Position numbers and translations under genes: made by a program. The notes under the pieces were generated by a model that saw nothing but the letters and a program-made list of their open reading frames with translations, ran no database searches and was not told where the DNA came from. Below, piece after piece: positions 35,847 to 44,651 of a stretch of DNA of 64,000 bases. Numbering within the stretch: position 1 is the stretch's first letter; each line of letters begins with the position of its first letter. This DNA comes from Phytopseudomonas argentinensis (lineage in GTDB: Bacteria; Pseudomonadota; Gammaproteobacteria; Pseudomonadales; Pseudomonadaceae), in the NCBI RefSeq assembly GCF_900113905.1, contig NZ_FORC01000002.1:1040772-1104771 (forward strand), given 5' to 3'.

Positions 35847-36404
35847 ATGCGAATGTCATTGTTTGCCGTGCCCCTGGCTTTACTCGCGTTGAGCGGTCAA
35901 CTGCAGGCTGCTGAATGCCCGGCCTTGCTGGCTGACCAGAGCGAGCTGCCCAAGCTGCGCTCCAAGGACAAGATAGATCTGTGTGAACAGTTCGCCGGCA
36001 AGCCGCTGATGGTAGTCAATACCGCCAGCTTCTGCGGCTTCACCTCACAGTTCGAGGGGCTGGAAGCGCTCAACAAGCGTTATCGCGATCAGGGGCTGGA
36101 GATTCTCGGGGTGCCGTCTGACTCCTTCAAGCAGGAGTCCGACGACGCCAAGGAGACGGCCAAGGTCTGCTACGTGAACTATGGTGTGACCTTTACCATG
36201 AGCGAGACCCAGCCGGTCACCGGTGACGATGCCATCCCCCTGTTCAAGGCGCTGGCCAGGCAGACGGCGGCGCCACGCTGGAATTTCTTCAAGTACGTGG
36301 TCGATCGCCAGGGGCAGGTGATCGCGCGGTTTTCCAGCATGACCAAACCGGATGATCCGGAATTGATCGCTGCCATCGAGAAGGCGATCGCCTCAAAGCC
36401 CTGA
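35847..36404 (+). CDS. Periplasmic glutathione-peroxidase-like thiol peroxidase
   Basis: A 185-residue GPx-family protein with Sec signal (cleavage near 'LQAA-EC'). Peroxidatic Cys63 in '[16 protein letters not shown]', a probable resolving Cys108 in '[11 protein letters not shown]', and '[13 protein letters not shown]' with the catalytic Trp. A cysteine, not selenocysteine, enzyme; reduction is likely by a thioredoxin-like partner. RBS AAGGA precedes the ATG at 35847. It ends the group marR-MFS-peptide-GPx and is followed by a strong bidirectional terminator. Confidence 0.92.
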   Translation: MRMSLFAVPLALLALSGQLQAAECPALLADQSELPKLRSKDKIDLCEQFAGKPLMVVNTASFCGFTSQFEGLEALNKRYRDQGLEILGVPSDSFKQESDDAKETAKVCYVNYGVTFTMSETQPVTGDDAIPLFKALARQTAAPRWNFFKYVVDRQGQVIARFSSMTKPDDPELIAAIEKAIASKP

Positions 36405-36420
36405 GGCCCAGTCCAGGCAT

Positions 36421-36450
36421 AAAAAATCGCGGCCTTTGCCGCGATTTTTT
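36421..36450. terminator. Bidirectional intrinsic terminator
   Basis: A 13-bp perfect inverted repeat, AAAAAATCGCGGC (36421-36433) with GCCGCGATTTTTT (36438-36450) and a CTTT loop. The A and T tracts make it work for both the peroxidase (+) and the FadL gene (-). Confidence 0.92.
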
Positions 36451-36499
36451 CATGAGCGCAATGGCTCGGCCACCGTGCAGTGGCCGAGCATACCTGCCC

Positions 36500-37801
36500 T
36501 TAGAAGCGATAGGTCAGGGACGCGCCCAGGCCATGAGCGCTGTTCTTGTAGGTGGCGTTGTAGCTGCCCCGGGCCAGGCTGCTACGGTTGATCTCGACTT
36601 CTTCTTCCTTGAGATAGGAGTAGGCCAGGTCGATGGTCATGTCCTCAGTCGGGCTCCAGCCAGCGCCCAGGCTGAAGATCGTCCGGTCACCCGATGGGAT
36701 GCGCGGCGAGCGATCGGTGTTGTTGGTCGGCGTCTGGTCGATGGCAATACCGGTGCGCAGCACCCATTGCGGATTCACCTTGTAGGACAGGCCAACAGCG
36801 TGAGCCCAGGTGTCGTGCCACTCCTGCTCCTCGACGATTGTGCCGAGCTGCCCTGCAAATGCACCACCCACGCCTTCGTTCTCGATACGCAGCTCTTTGA
36901 AACGGCTCCAGCGAGTCCAGCTGCTGCCGGCGTAAAGGGTCCAGGCGTCGTTCAGTTCGTGGGTGAAGGACATGTCCACGGTTTCAGGGGTAGTCACGTC
37001 CAGCGAAGCATCGTACTTGCCAGCCGAGGTGCCGATGGCCAGGCCTGGGCCGGATACGCGAGTGTCGCCTTCCAACTCGTATTTGACCCGGGAGCGGTAG
37101 GTCACGCCGACGCGGGTCTGCGGGGTGAACTCGTAGAGTACGCCGGCGGTGAAGCCAACCGCGGTGTCGTCGCCCTTGACCTTGACCTTGCCATCGTTGG
37201 CACCAGCTGGGCCAAAGGGGTTGGTCAACGAGGAGCTCAGCTCGCCTTCGATATGGTTGAAGGTCGGGCCGAAACCCACCGACAGTTTGTCGTTGAAACG
37301 ATAGCTGAGGGTCGGTTGTACGGTAATGACCCGTACATAGCTCTTGTCGGCGAAGTAGCGGCCCTGGAAGCCGTTTTCATATTCGGTGGCCAGGCCGAAA
37401 GGGGCGTAGACGCCAATACCGAACGCTACCTTCTCATCCAGCGGCTTGACGTAGTAACCCATTGGCACGCCCGTGGTGGGCACCATGTCGCCATCGTTGC
37501 TACCACCATTGGCACCGCCACCGCCCGCAGCAGGTGCGGTGGTGCTGCTGGTGTCGCTGATGCGGCTCTTGGCATGAATGGCGGCCACACCGAAGTTGAC
37601 CTGTTCGCGCTGGATGCGCGCCATGCCGGCCGGATTGCCGAATACCGTGCTGGCGTCTTCCGCTGAGGAGGAGCGACCGGCGAACGACATGCCCATGCCG
37701 GCGACGCTTTGCTCGTTGAGCGCGAAGCCGCTGGCCAGGCCGTAGGTAGAGGTGGATGCGATGGCGATTGCCAGACCGGTTCTTAGGATTGTTTTACTCA
37801 C
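36500..37801 (-). CDS. OmpP1/FadL-type outer-membrane transporter
   Basis: A 433-residue barrel for long-chain fatty acids or other hydrophobic compounds. After the signal peptide ('STYGLASG'), the hatch begins 'FALNEQSVAGMGMSFAGRSS' and has the family 'VFGNPAGMARI'; the C-terminus ends in Phe. GTG at 37801 with GGAG six to seven bases upstream is the best start; an ATG four codons upstream (37813) lacks a ribosome site. A Gly/Ser/Asn-rich insertion lies near residues 90-105. Convergent with the peroxidase gene. Confidence 0.9.
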   Translation of the reverse strand: MSKTILRTGLAIAIASTSTYGLASGFALNEQSVAGMGMSFAGRSSSAEDASTVFGNPAGMARIQREQVNFGVAAIHAKSRISDTSSTTAPAAGGGGANGGSNDGDMVPTTGVPMGYYVKPLDEKVAFGIGVYAPFGLATEYENGFQGRYFADKSYVRVITVQPTLSYRFNDKLSVGFGPTFNHIEGELSSSLTNPFGPAGANDGKVKVKGDDTAVGFTAGVLYEFTPQTRVGVTYRSRVKYELEGDTRVSGPGLAIGTSAGKYDASLDVTTPETVDMSFTHELNDAWTLYAGSSWTRWSRFKELRIENEGVGGAFAGQLGTIVEEQEWHDTWAHAVGLSYKVNPQWVLRTGIAIDQTPTNNTDRSPRIPSGDRTIFSLGAGWSPTEDMTIDLAYSYLKEEEVEINRSSLARGSYNATYKNSAHGLGASLTYRF

Positions 37802-37958
37802 GGGGTGCTCCATGGCAGGTCGGGGAACTCTCGCTTGCTGACTAGACGGCAATTCGGAAAGTTCAGGGTGAACACGTTCCTTCGAAGTTGATGCTGTCCT
37901 GAAACGCAGGATATAGAGCCTTTCGGTGCTTGGCACCTGTGACCCGACAGTCAGTTTT

Positions 37959-38439
37959 TCAAGCGACGCTTGCCAGTTCCAGAATACAGCGTTGCCAGGC
38001 ACGTACGAACTCGCTCGGCTGGCGGCAGGGCGCGAAGACCTGCTGCCAGATCAAGGCCTGGGCGCCGAGGTCATCGGCGTCGGGCAGCTCTTTGTAGCGG
38101 TGTTCGATCAGCAGCCAGGCGATCGCGGTGGCATAGCGCAGGTTGACGGTCAGTTTCGAAATGCGGCGCGCCCAGAAACGCATGCTGGCTGGCCAGGCCG
38201 CGGACCCGGCTGGCCAGGTCGGGGCTGGCGGCCAGGTGGTCATCCCATAAACGCTGGTGATGAAATGCCGAGATTCGGTACAGGCCGTAGCCGTTGTGGC
38301 TGTCCAGTTCCGCACCCAGCGAAGACTGACAGGCGGCGATGCCCAGCAGCAGGGCTTCGGCAGCGACGCACTGGCTACCCAGGTACAGCAAGGTCGGACG
38401 GATGACGTGTCGGTTCAGGTCACTGGCGGCGATTCCCAT
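37959..38439 (-). pseudogene. Frameshifted gene, possible lysozyme-like protein
   Basis: Two reading frames join into one protein of about 159 residues if one T of the TTT at 38154-38156 is removed: the upstream frame reads to 'HAFLGAPHFE', the downstream continues 'LTVNLRYATAIAW'. The ATG at 38439 has GAGG upstream, so the 5' part is well formed. 'GIAACQSSLGAELDSHNG' followed by 'GLYRISAFHH' recalls lysozyme-fold proteins of phages, with Gln where the catalytic Glu would be expected; that comparison is from memory. Either a genuine single-base insertion or a sequence error. Confidence 0.7.
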
Positions 38440-38977
38440 AGGAGCCTCTAGGCGCAAAGGTGACCGGTGGGGGAGGGTGCCGGCAGCGGACAGCGGCTGC
38501 CTCTACCATCTTTACTCAGTTGCGATGACCGATAAATCCCACTGGGAGCAGGGGTTAGCCGCTCAACTTGAAGCCTAGTGCGATATACACGCTGTAAAGA
38601 GCTGTTTTTAAATCGATTGAGGATTGAGCTCGCCCTGGTTATATCCAATTGGAACTGCCAGGACGGTTGCACCTTGATCGCCTGATTGACACCGCGTTGC
38701 CGCCACGGGCAGTATCCAGGCCTTGTCGCCTTGCCGAGCCGTCCATGTTCATCCTCTTCCTGCCCACGCTTGCTATTCCTGGCCCCGCTGCCATGGATCA
38801 GCGCGTGTGCCTGGATGCTGGCAAGTCGAAGAAACAGTCGCTCATTTGACCGGGGCGCGCTGTCCCGTCAGATGGGCTGACAGGACAGAGGCGCTAAGTC
38901 GAAGTATCCCTTCGCTACACCCCCTTCCCGCACTCCATCGACGGTGACCAGACGGTCTACACCGAGGAGTTGCATAC
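38440..38977. other. Intergenic region with an orphan promoter-like site
   Basis: No gene is supported over 538 bases. A sigma-70-like pair TTGAGG (38617-38622) and TATATC (38640-38645), spacing 17, reads toward the dapA-like gene but leaves a leader of about 325 bases. A 17-codon frame at 38525 ('MTDKSHWEQGLAAQLEA') has no RBS. Composition around 38590-38660 is AT-richer than its surroundings. Confidence 0.5.
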
Positions 38978-39832
38978 ATGTCTAGGTTTTCCGGTATCTG
39001 GGTTGCGCTGGTGACGCCGTTTCGCGGCGGGCAGGTGGATCTTCCAGCATTGCGATCTCTGGCAGCGCATCTGATCGACAACGGCGCGGCCGGGCTGGTG
39101 GTCTGCGGCACCAGCGGCGAGGCCGCGGCCCTGGATGAACAGGAGCAGCTGGCGGTGCTGGACGCGGTACTCGAAGTGGTGCCGGCCAGCCGCGTGGTAA
39201 TGGGGCTGGCGGGTAATAACCAGGTGGCGGTGCTGGCTCGCCTGCAACGTATCCAGAGCCGGCCCCTGGCTGGCGTCCTGGTGCCGGCGCCCTACTATAT
39301 ACGGCCATCTCAGGAAGGCCTGCAGCTGTTCTTCCAGGCTGTCGCCGACGCCTCACGGCTGCCGATCATCCTTTACGACATTCCCTATCGCAGCGCCGTG
39401 AGTCTGGAACTGCAGACCTTGCGACAGCTTGCTCGACACCCACGTATCGTGGCGATCAAGGACTGCGGTGGTGATCTGCGCAAGACTCAGGCGCTGATCG
39501 CCGACGGCCAGCTCGACGTGCTCACCGGCGAGGACGAGCAGATCTTCGCCACCCTGTGTCTGGGCGGCAGCGGCGCGATTTCCGCGGCAGCGCATGTGCG
39601 CACCGCCGACTTCGCCGCGATGGTCAGCCTATTGCGAGAGGGCGACCTGTTGGCTGGCCGCGCGCTGTTTCGTCAATTGCTGCCATGGATACGCCTGGCC
39701 TTCAGCGAGCCCAACCCGGCGCCGGTCAAAGCCATGCTGGCCATGCAGGGGCTGATCGCCGATGAGCTGCGCGCGCCGATGTTGCGCTGCTCGGATGCAC
39801 TGCGCGAGCGGCTGCGCATCGAGTTGCCATGA
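38978..39832 (+). CDS. Dihydrodipicolinate synthase family aldolase (DapA paralog)
   Basis: A 284-residue class I aldolase. Tyr133, Arg138 and Schiff-base Lys161 are at the same numbers as in E. coli DapA ('YDIPYRSA', 'IVAIKDCGG'), while the GTTGE loop reads GTSGEAAA (44-51). Could make 4-hydroxy-tetrahydrodipicolinate or act on another keto acid. The usual Pseudomonas dapA sits by bamC/purC, not here, so this is probably a second copy. Stop overlaps a possible upstream ATG of rnd. Confidence 0.85.
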   Translation: MSRFSGIWVALVTPFRGGQVDLPALRSLAAHLIDNGAAGLVVCGTSGEAAALDEQEQLAVLDAVLEVVPASRVVMGLAGNNQVAVLARLQRIQSRPLAGVLVPAPYYIRPSQEGLQLFFQAVADASRLPIILYDIPYRSAVSLELQTLRQLARHPRIVAIKDCGGDLRKTQALIADGQLDVLTGEDEQIFATLCLGGSGAISAAAHVRTADFAAMVSLLREGDLLAGRALFRQLLPWIRLAFSEPNPAPVKAMLAMQGLIADELRAPMLRCSDALRERLRIELP

Positions 39833-39888
39833 GCCCACGGCAGCGGTTCACGGGATATACTGCGCGGCAATCTTTACGGGAGAGCCGC

Positions 39889-41022
39889 GTGACCATCGAA
39901 ATTGTCTGGATTCGAGACGACGCCAGCCTGGCAGCGCAGTGCGCTGTCTGGCGCAAACAGCCCTTCGTGGCGCTGGACACCGAGTTCATGCGTGTCGATA
40001 CCTTCTACCCGATCGCCGGTTTGCTGCAGGTCAGCGAGGGCGAGCGTGCCTACCTGATCGACCCCCTGTTGATCGGCGACTGGTCGCCCTTCGCCGCGCT
40101 GCTCGAAGACCCGCAGGTGATCAAGGTACTGCACGCCTGCAGCGAGGATCTGGAAGTGCTCCTGCGCCTGACCGGCAGTCTGCCGGCCCCGCTGTTCGAC
40201 TCGCAACTGGCGGCCGGCTACCTCAATCTCGGCTTCTCGATGGGCTACTCGCGCCTGGTGCAGGCGGTGCTGGATATCGAACTGCCCAAGGGCGAGACCC
40301 GTTCGGACTGGCTGCAGCGCCCGTTGTCCGAGACCCAGGTGAGCTACGCCGCCGAAGACGTCGTGCACCTGGCCGAGCTCTATCGCCGCCTGCAGGACAA
40401 GCTGTCGGCGCAAAAGAATGCCTGGATACTCGAGGACGGCGCCGAACTTGTCGCCGGCCTGCGTCGCGAGATGCCCGCCGAGGAGGCCTACCGCGAAGCC
40501 AAGCTGGCCTGGAAGCTGTCCCGCGCCCAACTGGCGGTACTGCGCGCGCTGTGCACCTGGCGCGAGCGCCAGGCCAGGGCGCGCAATCAACCGCGCAACC
40601 GAATCCTGCGCGAGCATTCGCTGTGGCCGCTGGCACGCCACCAGCCGAGCGATCTGGTCGCTCTGGCGCGCATCGAGGACATGCACCCGAAAACTGTGCG
40701 CCAGGATGGCGAGACCATCCTGCAGTTGATCCGCGAGGCGGCCGCGCTGCCGCCTGCCGAGTGGCCGCCGGCGATGCCCGAGCCGTTGCCGATCGAGGCC
40801 GCCGGGCTGCTCAAGAAATTGCGCGCCATTGGCCAGCGTGAGGGCGAGCGCCTGGAGATCGTGCCCGAGCTGATGCTGCGCAAGAAGACCCTCGAAGCGC
40901 TACTCAAGAGCGGGTACCCGAACGGGCCATACCGTCTGCCTGATGGCCTGCGCGGCTGGCGTCGCGAGTTGATGGGCCAGGCGTTGCTCGACTGCCTGGC
41001 AGGCGAAGGAGAAGCGGCTTGA
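39889..41022 (+). CDS. rnd: Ribonuclease D
   Basis: 3'-5' exoribonuclease for tRNA and small-RNA 3' ends. 377 residues from a GTG with GGAGAG upstream. DEDD exonuclease: D30 and E32 in 'ALDTEFMR', '[10 protein letters not shown]' near 97-106, '[13 protein letters not shown]' near 155-167; an HRDC domain follows (about 220-290) and a second helical domain. ATG at 39829 would add 20 residues unlike the family. Overlaps ycgL by four bases. Confidence 0.94.
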   Translation: MTIEIVWIRDDASLAAQCAVWRKQPFVALDTEFMRVDTFYPIAGLLQVSEGERAYLIDPLLIGDWSPFAALLEDPQVIKVLHACSEDLEVLLRLTGSLPAPLFDSQLAAGYLNLGFSMGYSRLVQAVLDIELPKGETRSDWLQRPLSETQVSYAAEDVVHLAELYRRLQDKLSAQKNAWILEDGAELVAGLRREMPAEEAYREAKLAWKLSRAQLAVLRALCTWRERQARARNQPRNRILREHSLWPLARHQPSDLVALARIEDMHPKTVRQDGETILQLIREAAALPPAEWPPAMPEPLPIEAAGLLKKLRAIGQREGERLEIVPELMLRKKTLEALLKSGYPNGPYRLPDGLRGWRRELMGQALLDCLAGEGEAA

Positions 41023-41312
41023 AACGTATCTGCTCGATCTACAGAAGCACACGCAAGAACGAGATGTATCTCTACGTGCTGCGCGCCGATGCGCTGGCGC
41101 GAGTGCCCGAGCCGCTGTTGAGCGCGTTCGGCACGCCCATCCATGCCTTCGACATGGTGCTCACCCTCGAGCGCGTGCTGGCCCGTGAGGACATCACCAA
41201 GGTATTGGAGAACCTCGACAACCAGGGCTACCACCTGCAGATGCCACCACCGGAAGACGATTACATCGAGCATCTCCCCGAAGAGCTGCTACGTCGTAAC
41301 GATCCGGTCTGA
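41019..41312 (+). CDS. ycgL: YcgL family protein
   Basis: A 97-residue protein with '[16 protein letters not shown]' (5-20) and '[12 protein letters not shown]' near 71-82, characteristic of YcgL. Starts at TTG 41019, overlapping the rnd stop, with AAGGAGA upstream; the next ATG would cut conserved residues. The rnd-ycgL linkage is common in gammaproteobacteria. Function unknown. Confidence 0.9.
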   Translation: MKRICSIYRSTRKNEMYLYVLRADALARVPEPLLSAFGTPIHAFDMVLTLERVLAREDITKVLENLDNQGYHLQMPPPEDDYIEHLPEELLRRNDPV

Positions 41313-41326
41313 CGGGAGAGCATGCC

Positions 41327-42256
41327 ATGCGGGTACTGATCGCCGAGCAGGATCACGCCGAGTACCGGCGACTGCTGCAGGTCGCTGCGCCGCAACTCGA
41401 GCTGGTCACGGGCGAGGGCGCCGCACTGGCCGAACAGGCCGCTAGCTGCCCGATCTGGCTGGGTGAGCCCGACCGGTCCGCCGACCTGCTGCGTGCCGGC
41501 CATAAACCGGCCTGGTTGCAGTCCACCTGGGCGGGCATCACGCCGCTGCTGGCCGACGACCTACCCCGAGATTATCGGCTGACCCGGGCGGTCGGTGTAT
41601 TCGGGCAGATCATGGCCGAGTATGTCTTGTGCCATATGCTCGCCCACGAGCGTGAGCTGGTCGCCCGCCAGCAGGCGCAGCGCGAGCAGCGCTGGGATGG
41701 CCGTCTGCCGGGTAGCCTGGCAGGCCGCCGGGTGCTGATCGTCGGCACCGGGGAGATTGGCGCGGCGGTGGCGCGCTTTCTGCAGCCGTTCAACGTTGTA
41801 CTGAGTGGCGTGGCCAGCAGTCCGCGAAGCCTGGCGCCATTCGGCGAAGTGACCGCCCTTGACGAGCTGCCACGGCTGGTGGCCCAGGCCGATTACGTCG
41901 TCAACCTGCTGCCCAACACGCCCGCCACCCGTGATATCTATGACGCCGCCTTGCTGGCCCATTTTCAGCCATCGGCCGTGTTGATCAACGCCGGGCGGGG
42001 CACCGCGGTGGTCGACGAGGATCTGGTCGCTGCATTGGCCCGCGGAGGGCTGGCCGCGGCGGTGATCGATGTCTGCCGTGAAGAGCCGCTGCCAGCCGGA
42101 CATCCGTTCTGGACCGCGACTAACCTGACGCTCACCGGCCACAGCGCCGCGCCGACCCTGCCGCACCTGCTGGTCGAGTTGTTCCTGGCCAACCTGCAGC
42201 GTTATCGCGCGGGCGTCGAGTTGCAGGGGCTGGTGGATTTCGCCCGCGGCTACTGA
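41327..42256 (+). CDS. D-2-hydroxyacid dehydrogenase
   Basis: A 309-residue NAD(P)-dependent oxidoreductase of the GhrA type. Rossmann motif '[13 protein letters not shown]' near 137-149, catalytic Arg in '[10 protein letters not shown]', Glu in 'DVCREEPLP', His in 'TGHSAAPT'. Probably reduces glyoxylate/hydroxypyruvate or a related 2-keto acid. Fifteen bases after ycgL on the same strand, so likely co-transcribed. Confidence 0.88.
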   Translation: MRVLIAEQDHAEYRRLLQVAAPQLELVTGEGAALAEQAASCPIWLGEPDRSADLLRAGHKPAWLQSTWAGITPLLADDLPRDYRLTRAVGVFGQIMAEYVLCHMLAHERELVARQQAQREQRWDGRLPGSLAGRRVLIVGTGEIGAAVARFLQPFNVVLSGVASSPRSLAPFGEVTALDELPRLVAQADYVVNLLPNTPATRDIYDAALLAHFQPSAVLINAGRGTAVVDEDLVAALARGGLAAAVIDVCREEPLPAGHPFWTATNLTLTGHSAAPTLPHLLVELFLANLQRYRAGVELQGLVDFARGY

Positions 42257-42339
42257 ACCCACCGTCGCCGGTGGCTTGTACTGTGTGGCCTGCAGACCTA
42301 GACTGCCGGCCTTTTCGCCCGCTACCTGCAAGTTCGATC

Positions 42340-42789
42340 ATGGCCGCGCCCACGCTTCCTTTCTGGCAACACAAGACCCTCGAGCAGCTCGACCTCCAGG
42401 AGTGGGAGTCGCTGTGCGATGGCTGTGGGCTGTGCTGCCTGCAAAAGCTCGAAGACGAGGATGACGGCGCCGTGTACTACACGCGTATCGCCTGCAAGCT
42501 GCTCGACCTGCAGACCTGCCGCTGCAGCGACTATCCGAACCGCAAGCGTTTCGTGCCCGATTGCATCCAGCTCACGCCTGCCCAGGCCGACCAGTTCCAG
42601 TGGCTGCCGCCGACCTGCGGCTACCGGTTGGTCAGCGAGGGCAAGGATCTGCCGTCCTGGCATCATCTGGTATGCGGCGACCCCGATGCCGTACATCGCG
42701 AGCGCATCTCCCAGGCCGGGCGTATGCTCAGCGAAAACAGCGTCGCCGAGGATGACTGGGAAGATCACCTGATCTTTCGCGCTGGCTGA
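42340..42789 (+). CDS. ycgN: UPF0260 cysteine-cluster protein YcgN
   Basis: A 149-residue protein with an N-terminal '[18 protein letters not shown]' (about 27-44) and further Cys in '[17 protein letters not shown]', the metal/iron-sulfur-like CxxCxxCC pattern of the UPF0260 family. Start at 42340 gives the usual '[10 protein letters not shown]' opening. Role unknown; it follows ycgL and the dehydrogenase, a gene order I recall from other pseudomonads. Confidence 0.92.
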   Translation: MAAPTLPFWQHKTLEQLDLQEWESLCDGCGLCCLQKLEDEDDGAVYYTRIACKLLDLQTCRCSDYPNRKRFVPDCIQLTPAQADQFQWLPPTCGYRLVSEGKDLPSWHHLVCGDPDAVHRERISQAGRMLSENSVAEDDWEDHLIFRAG

Positions 42790-42911
42790 GTGTCTGTGAT
42801 GAGCCGTTAAGGCTGGTTTAAGCGCGCTGGTGTTTGCTTGTCCTGTTGCGTCATATTCATGCCCTGCGTTGATCCTTCGTGACGACCGTCGTCCGCTCTG
42901 GAGTCTCCTGT

Positions 42912-44138
42912 ATGTCGATTCGCTGCCTGCTGCTGTCCGCTGTTCTGTTGAGTACCGGCACACCCCTGTGGGCCGCCGAAAAGGTCGACCTCGACTACAA
43001 GGTCAAATTCCTGCCACAAAGCGATCAGGCGGAAGTCAGCATCACCCTGGAGGAGGGCGAGCGCGTGCGTGGCCTCAACTTCAACCTTGGTGACGAGGGC
43101 TACTACAGCGACTTCAAGGCCGATGGCGAGTGGAAGCCCGAAGGCGACAATCGCGGCCTGTGGGTGCCTGGCAAAGGCAAGAGCAGCCTGAGCTACAAGG
43201 TGCGTATCAGCCACCCACGTGGCGAAGGCCGCTTCGATGCGCGCATGACCGACGACTGGGCGCTGCTGCGCGGTGACGACCTGATCCCCAGTGCGAGCCT
43301 CAACCAGGTCGACGGCCTTGAGCTGGTCGCGCGCCTGGAATTCGACCTGCCCAAGGGCTGGCGCAGCGTCGAGACCGGCTGGCCGCGGGTGGGCAAGAAC
43401 AAGTTCCGCATCGACAACCCGCAGCGCAAGTTCGACCGGCCCACCGGCTGGATACTCGCCGGCAAGATCGGCACCCGCCGCGCCAAGCTCGGCGAAACCC
43501 AGGTGACCATCGCGGCACCGGTGGGCGAGGGCATGCGCCGGATGGATGCGCTGACCCTACTGACCTTCGTCTGGCCGGAGATGCAGGCGGTGTTCCCGCG
43601 GGACCCCGCAAAGCTGCTGGTGGTCGGCGCGGGCGACCCGATGTGGCGCGGTGGCCTGTCGGCACCCAACTCCTACTTCATGCACGCCGACCGTCCGCTG
43701 GTCAGCGAGAACGGCACCAGTTCCCTGGTGCACGAGCTGGTGCATGTGTTCAGCCGCATCAGCGATACCGACAAGAGCGACTGGATCAGCGAGGGCCTGG
43801 CCGAGTACTACGCCATCGAGGTGATGCGCCGCGCTGGCGGGCTGAGCGAAGACCGCTACCAGAAGGTTCGCGAGCACCTGATCAAATGGAGCAAGCCGGT
43901 CAAATCCCTGCGCACCGAGAACTCCACCGGGCCGGTCACCGCTCGCGCGGTGCTGCTGCTGCAGGAGCTCGATCGCGAGATCCGCCAGGCCACCAAGGAC
44001 GGCCAGCAGCGCTCCCTGGATGACGTGGCCCGTGGCCTGATGCGCATGGACAAGGCCAGCACCAAGGACTTTATCGAGATCACCGAGAACGTCATGGGCC
44101 GCAGTTCCAAAGTGCTGGATACGCGCCTGCTGCGTTGA
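42912..44138 (+). CDS. Secreted gluzincin-type (M61-like) metallopeptidase
   Basis: A 408-residue exported protein: Sec signal to about 22 ('GTPLWAAE'), beta-rich N-terminal half ('VSITLEEGERVRGLNFNL'), and a zinc-peptidase domain with HELVH at 274-278 and third ligand Glu298 in 'SEGLAEYYAIEV'. This HExxH-19-E spacing with GLAEY is typical of gluzincins such as M61. Probably periplasmic. No inhibitor or substrate gene is nearby. An in-frame start at 42879 would add residues before the signal peptide. Confidence 0.85.
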   Translation: MSIRCLLLSAVLLSTGTPLWAAEKVDLDYKVKFLPQSDQAEVSITLEEGERVRGLNFNLGDEGYYSDFKADGEWKPEGDNRGLWVPGKGKSSLSYKVRISHPRGEGRFDARMTDDWALLRGDDLIPSASLNQVDGLELVARLEFDLPKGWRSVETGWPRVGKNKFRIDNPQRKFDRPTGWILAGKIGTRRAKLGETQVTIAAPVGEGMRRMDALTLLTFVWPEMQAVFPRDPAKLLVVGAGDPMWRGGLSAPNSYFMHADRPLVSENGTSSLVHELVHVFSRISDTDKSDWISEGLAEYYAIEVMRRAGGLSEDRYQKVREHLIKWSKPVKSLRTENSTGPVTARAVLLLQELDREIRQATKDGQQRSLDDVARGLMRMDKASTKDFIEITENVMGRSSKVLDTRLLR

Positions 44139-44651
44139 ACCTGACGTCTGGGCACTGTGTCGACCTGGCTCAGCTGCCCAGTTCGTGGAAATTACCGCCA
44201 GCGATGCGCCGTGTTGGCTATCGAAGCAAGCCCGCCGTTCGTGCACCGCTTTGCCAAGGCCTTTGTCTGCGGTTTGTCGTTCCTAGGCTTGAGATTCGGG
44301 CTGTGCGGCATGCTGACAAATGCCTGGCGGTGGTGCTGAGCGGGCATTTCGCTGGCCGGCGGGTGTGGAGTTCGCATTGGCACCTACCGACTGAGCCTGT
44401 CCGGTAGCGTGATCATTGCGGGAAAGTACAGCCCGATCTATCGATTTTACCGATGATTTATCATCGAGTCGAAATGCCCGGTTCGATGCTGCAAATAGGG
44501 TGGGCGTTTTCATGTGGGGGAGCGCCACTGCTGGCTTTGAGCGATATATCATTGGAGTCGATCTTTACTATTCTTGTGATCGAGTTTTTGATCAAATTTT
44601 CTTGAGTAACATGAGCTCCATACCCACCCGATTCCTCCCAAGGAGCTCATC
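44139..44651. other. AT-rich intergenic region before the tandem-repeat gene
   Basis: 513 bases with AT content well above the window from about 44440 onward. A perfect inverted repeat CGATGA-TTTA-TCATCG lies at 44451-44466. Promoter-like sequence around 44570-44605 (TTGTGA ... TTTTCT, 17 apart) could drive the repeat gene. An open frame of 79 codons (44416-44655, TTG start) overlaps the next ATG but has no RBS and is not believed. Confidence 0.45.

Noticed and set aside
36452..37666. 404-codon plus-strand frame opposite the FadL gene
   Set aside because: Antisense shadow; the minus strand has a complete signal peptide and barrel.
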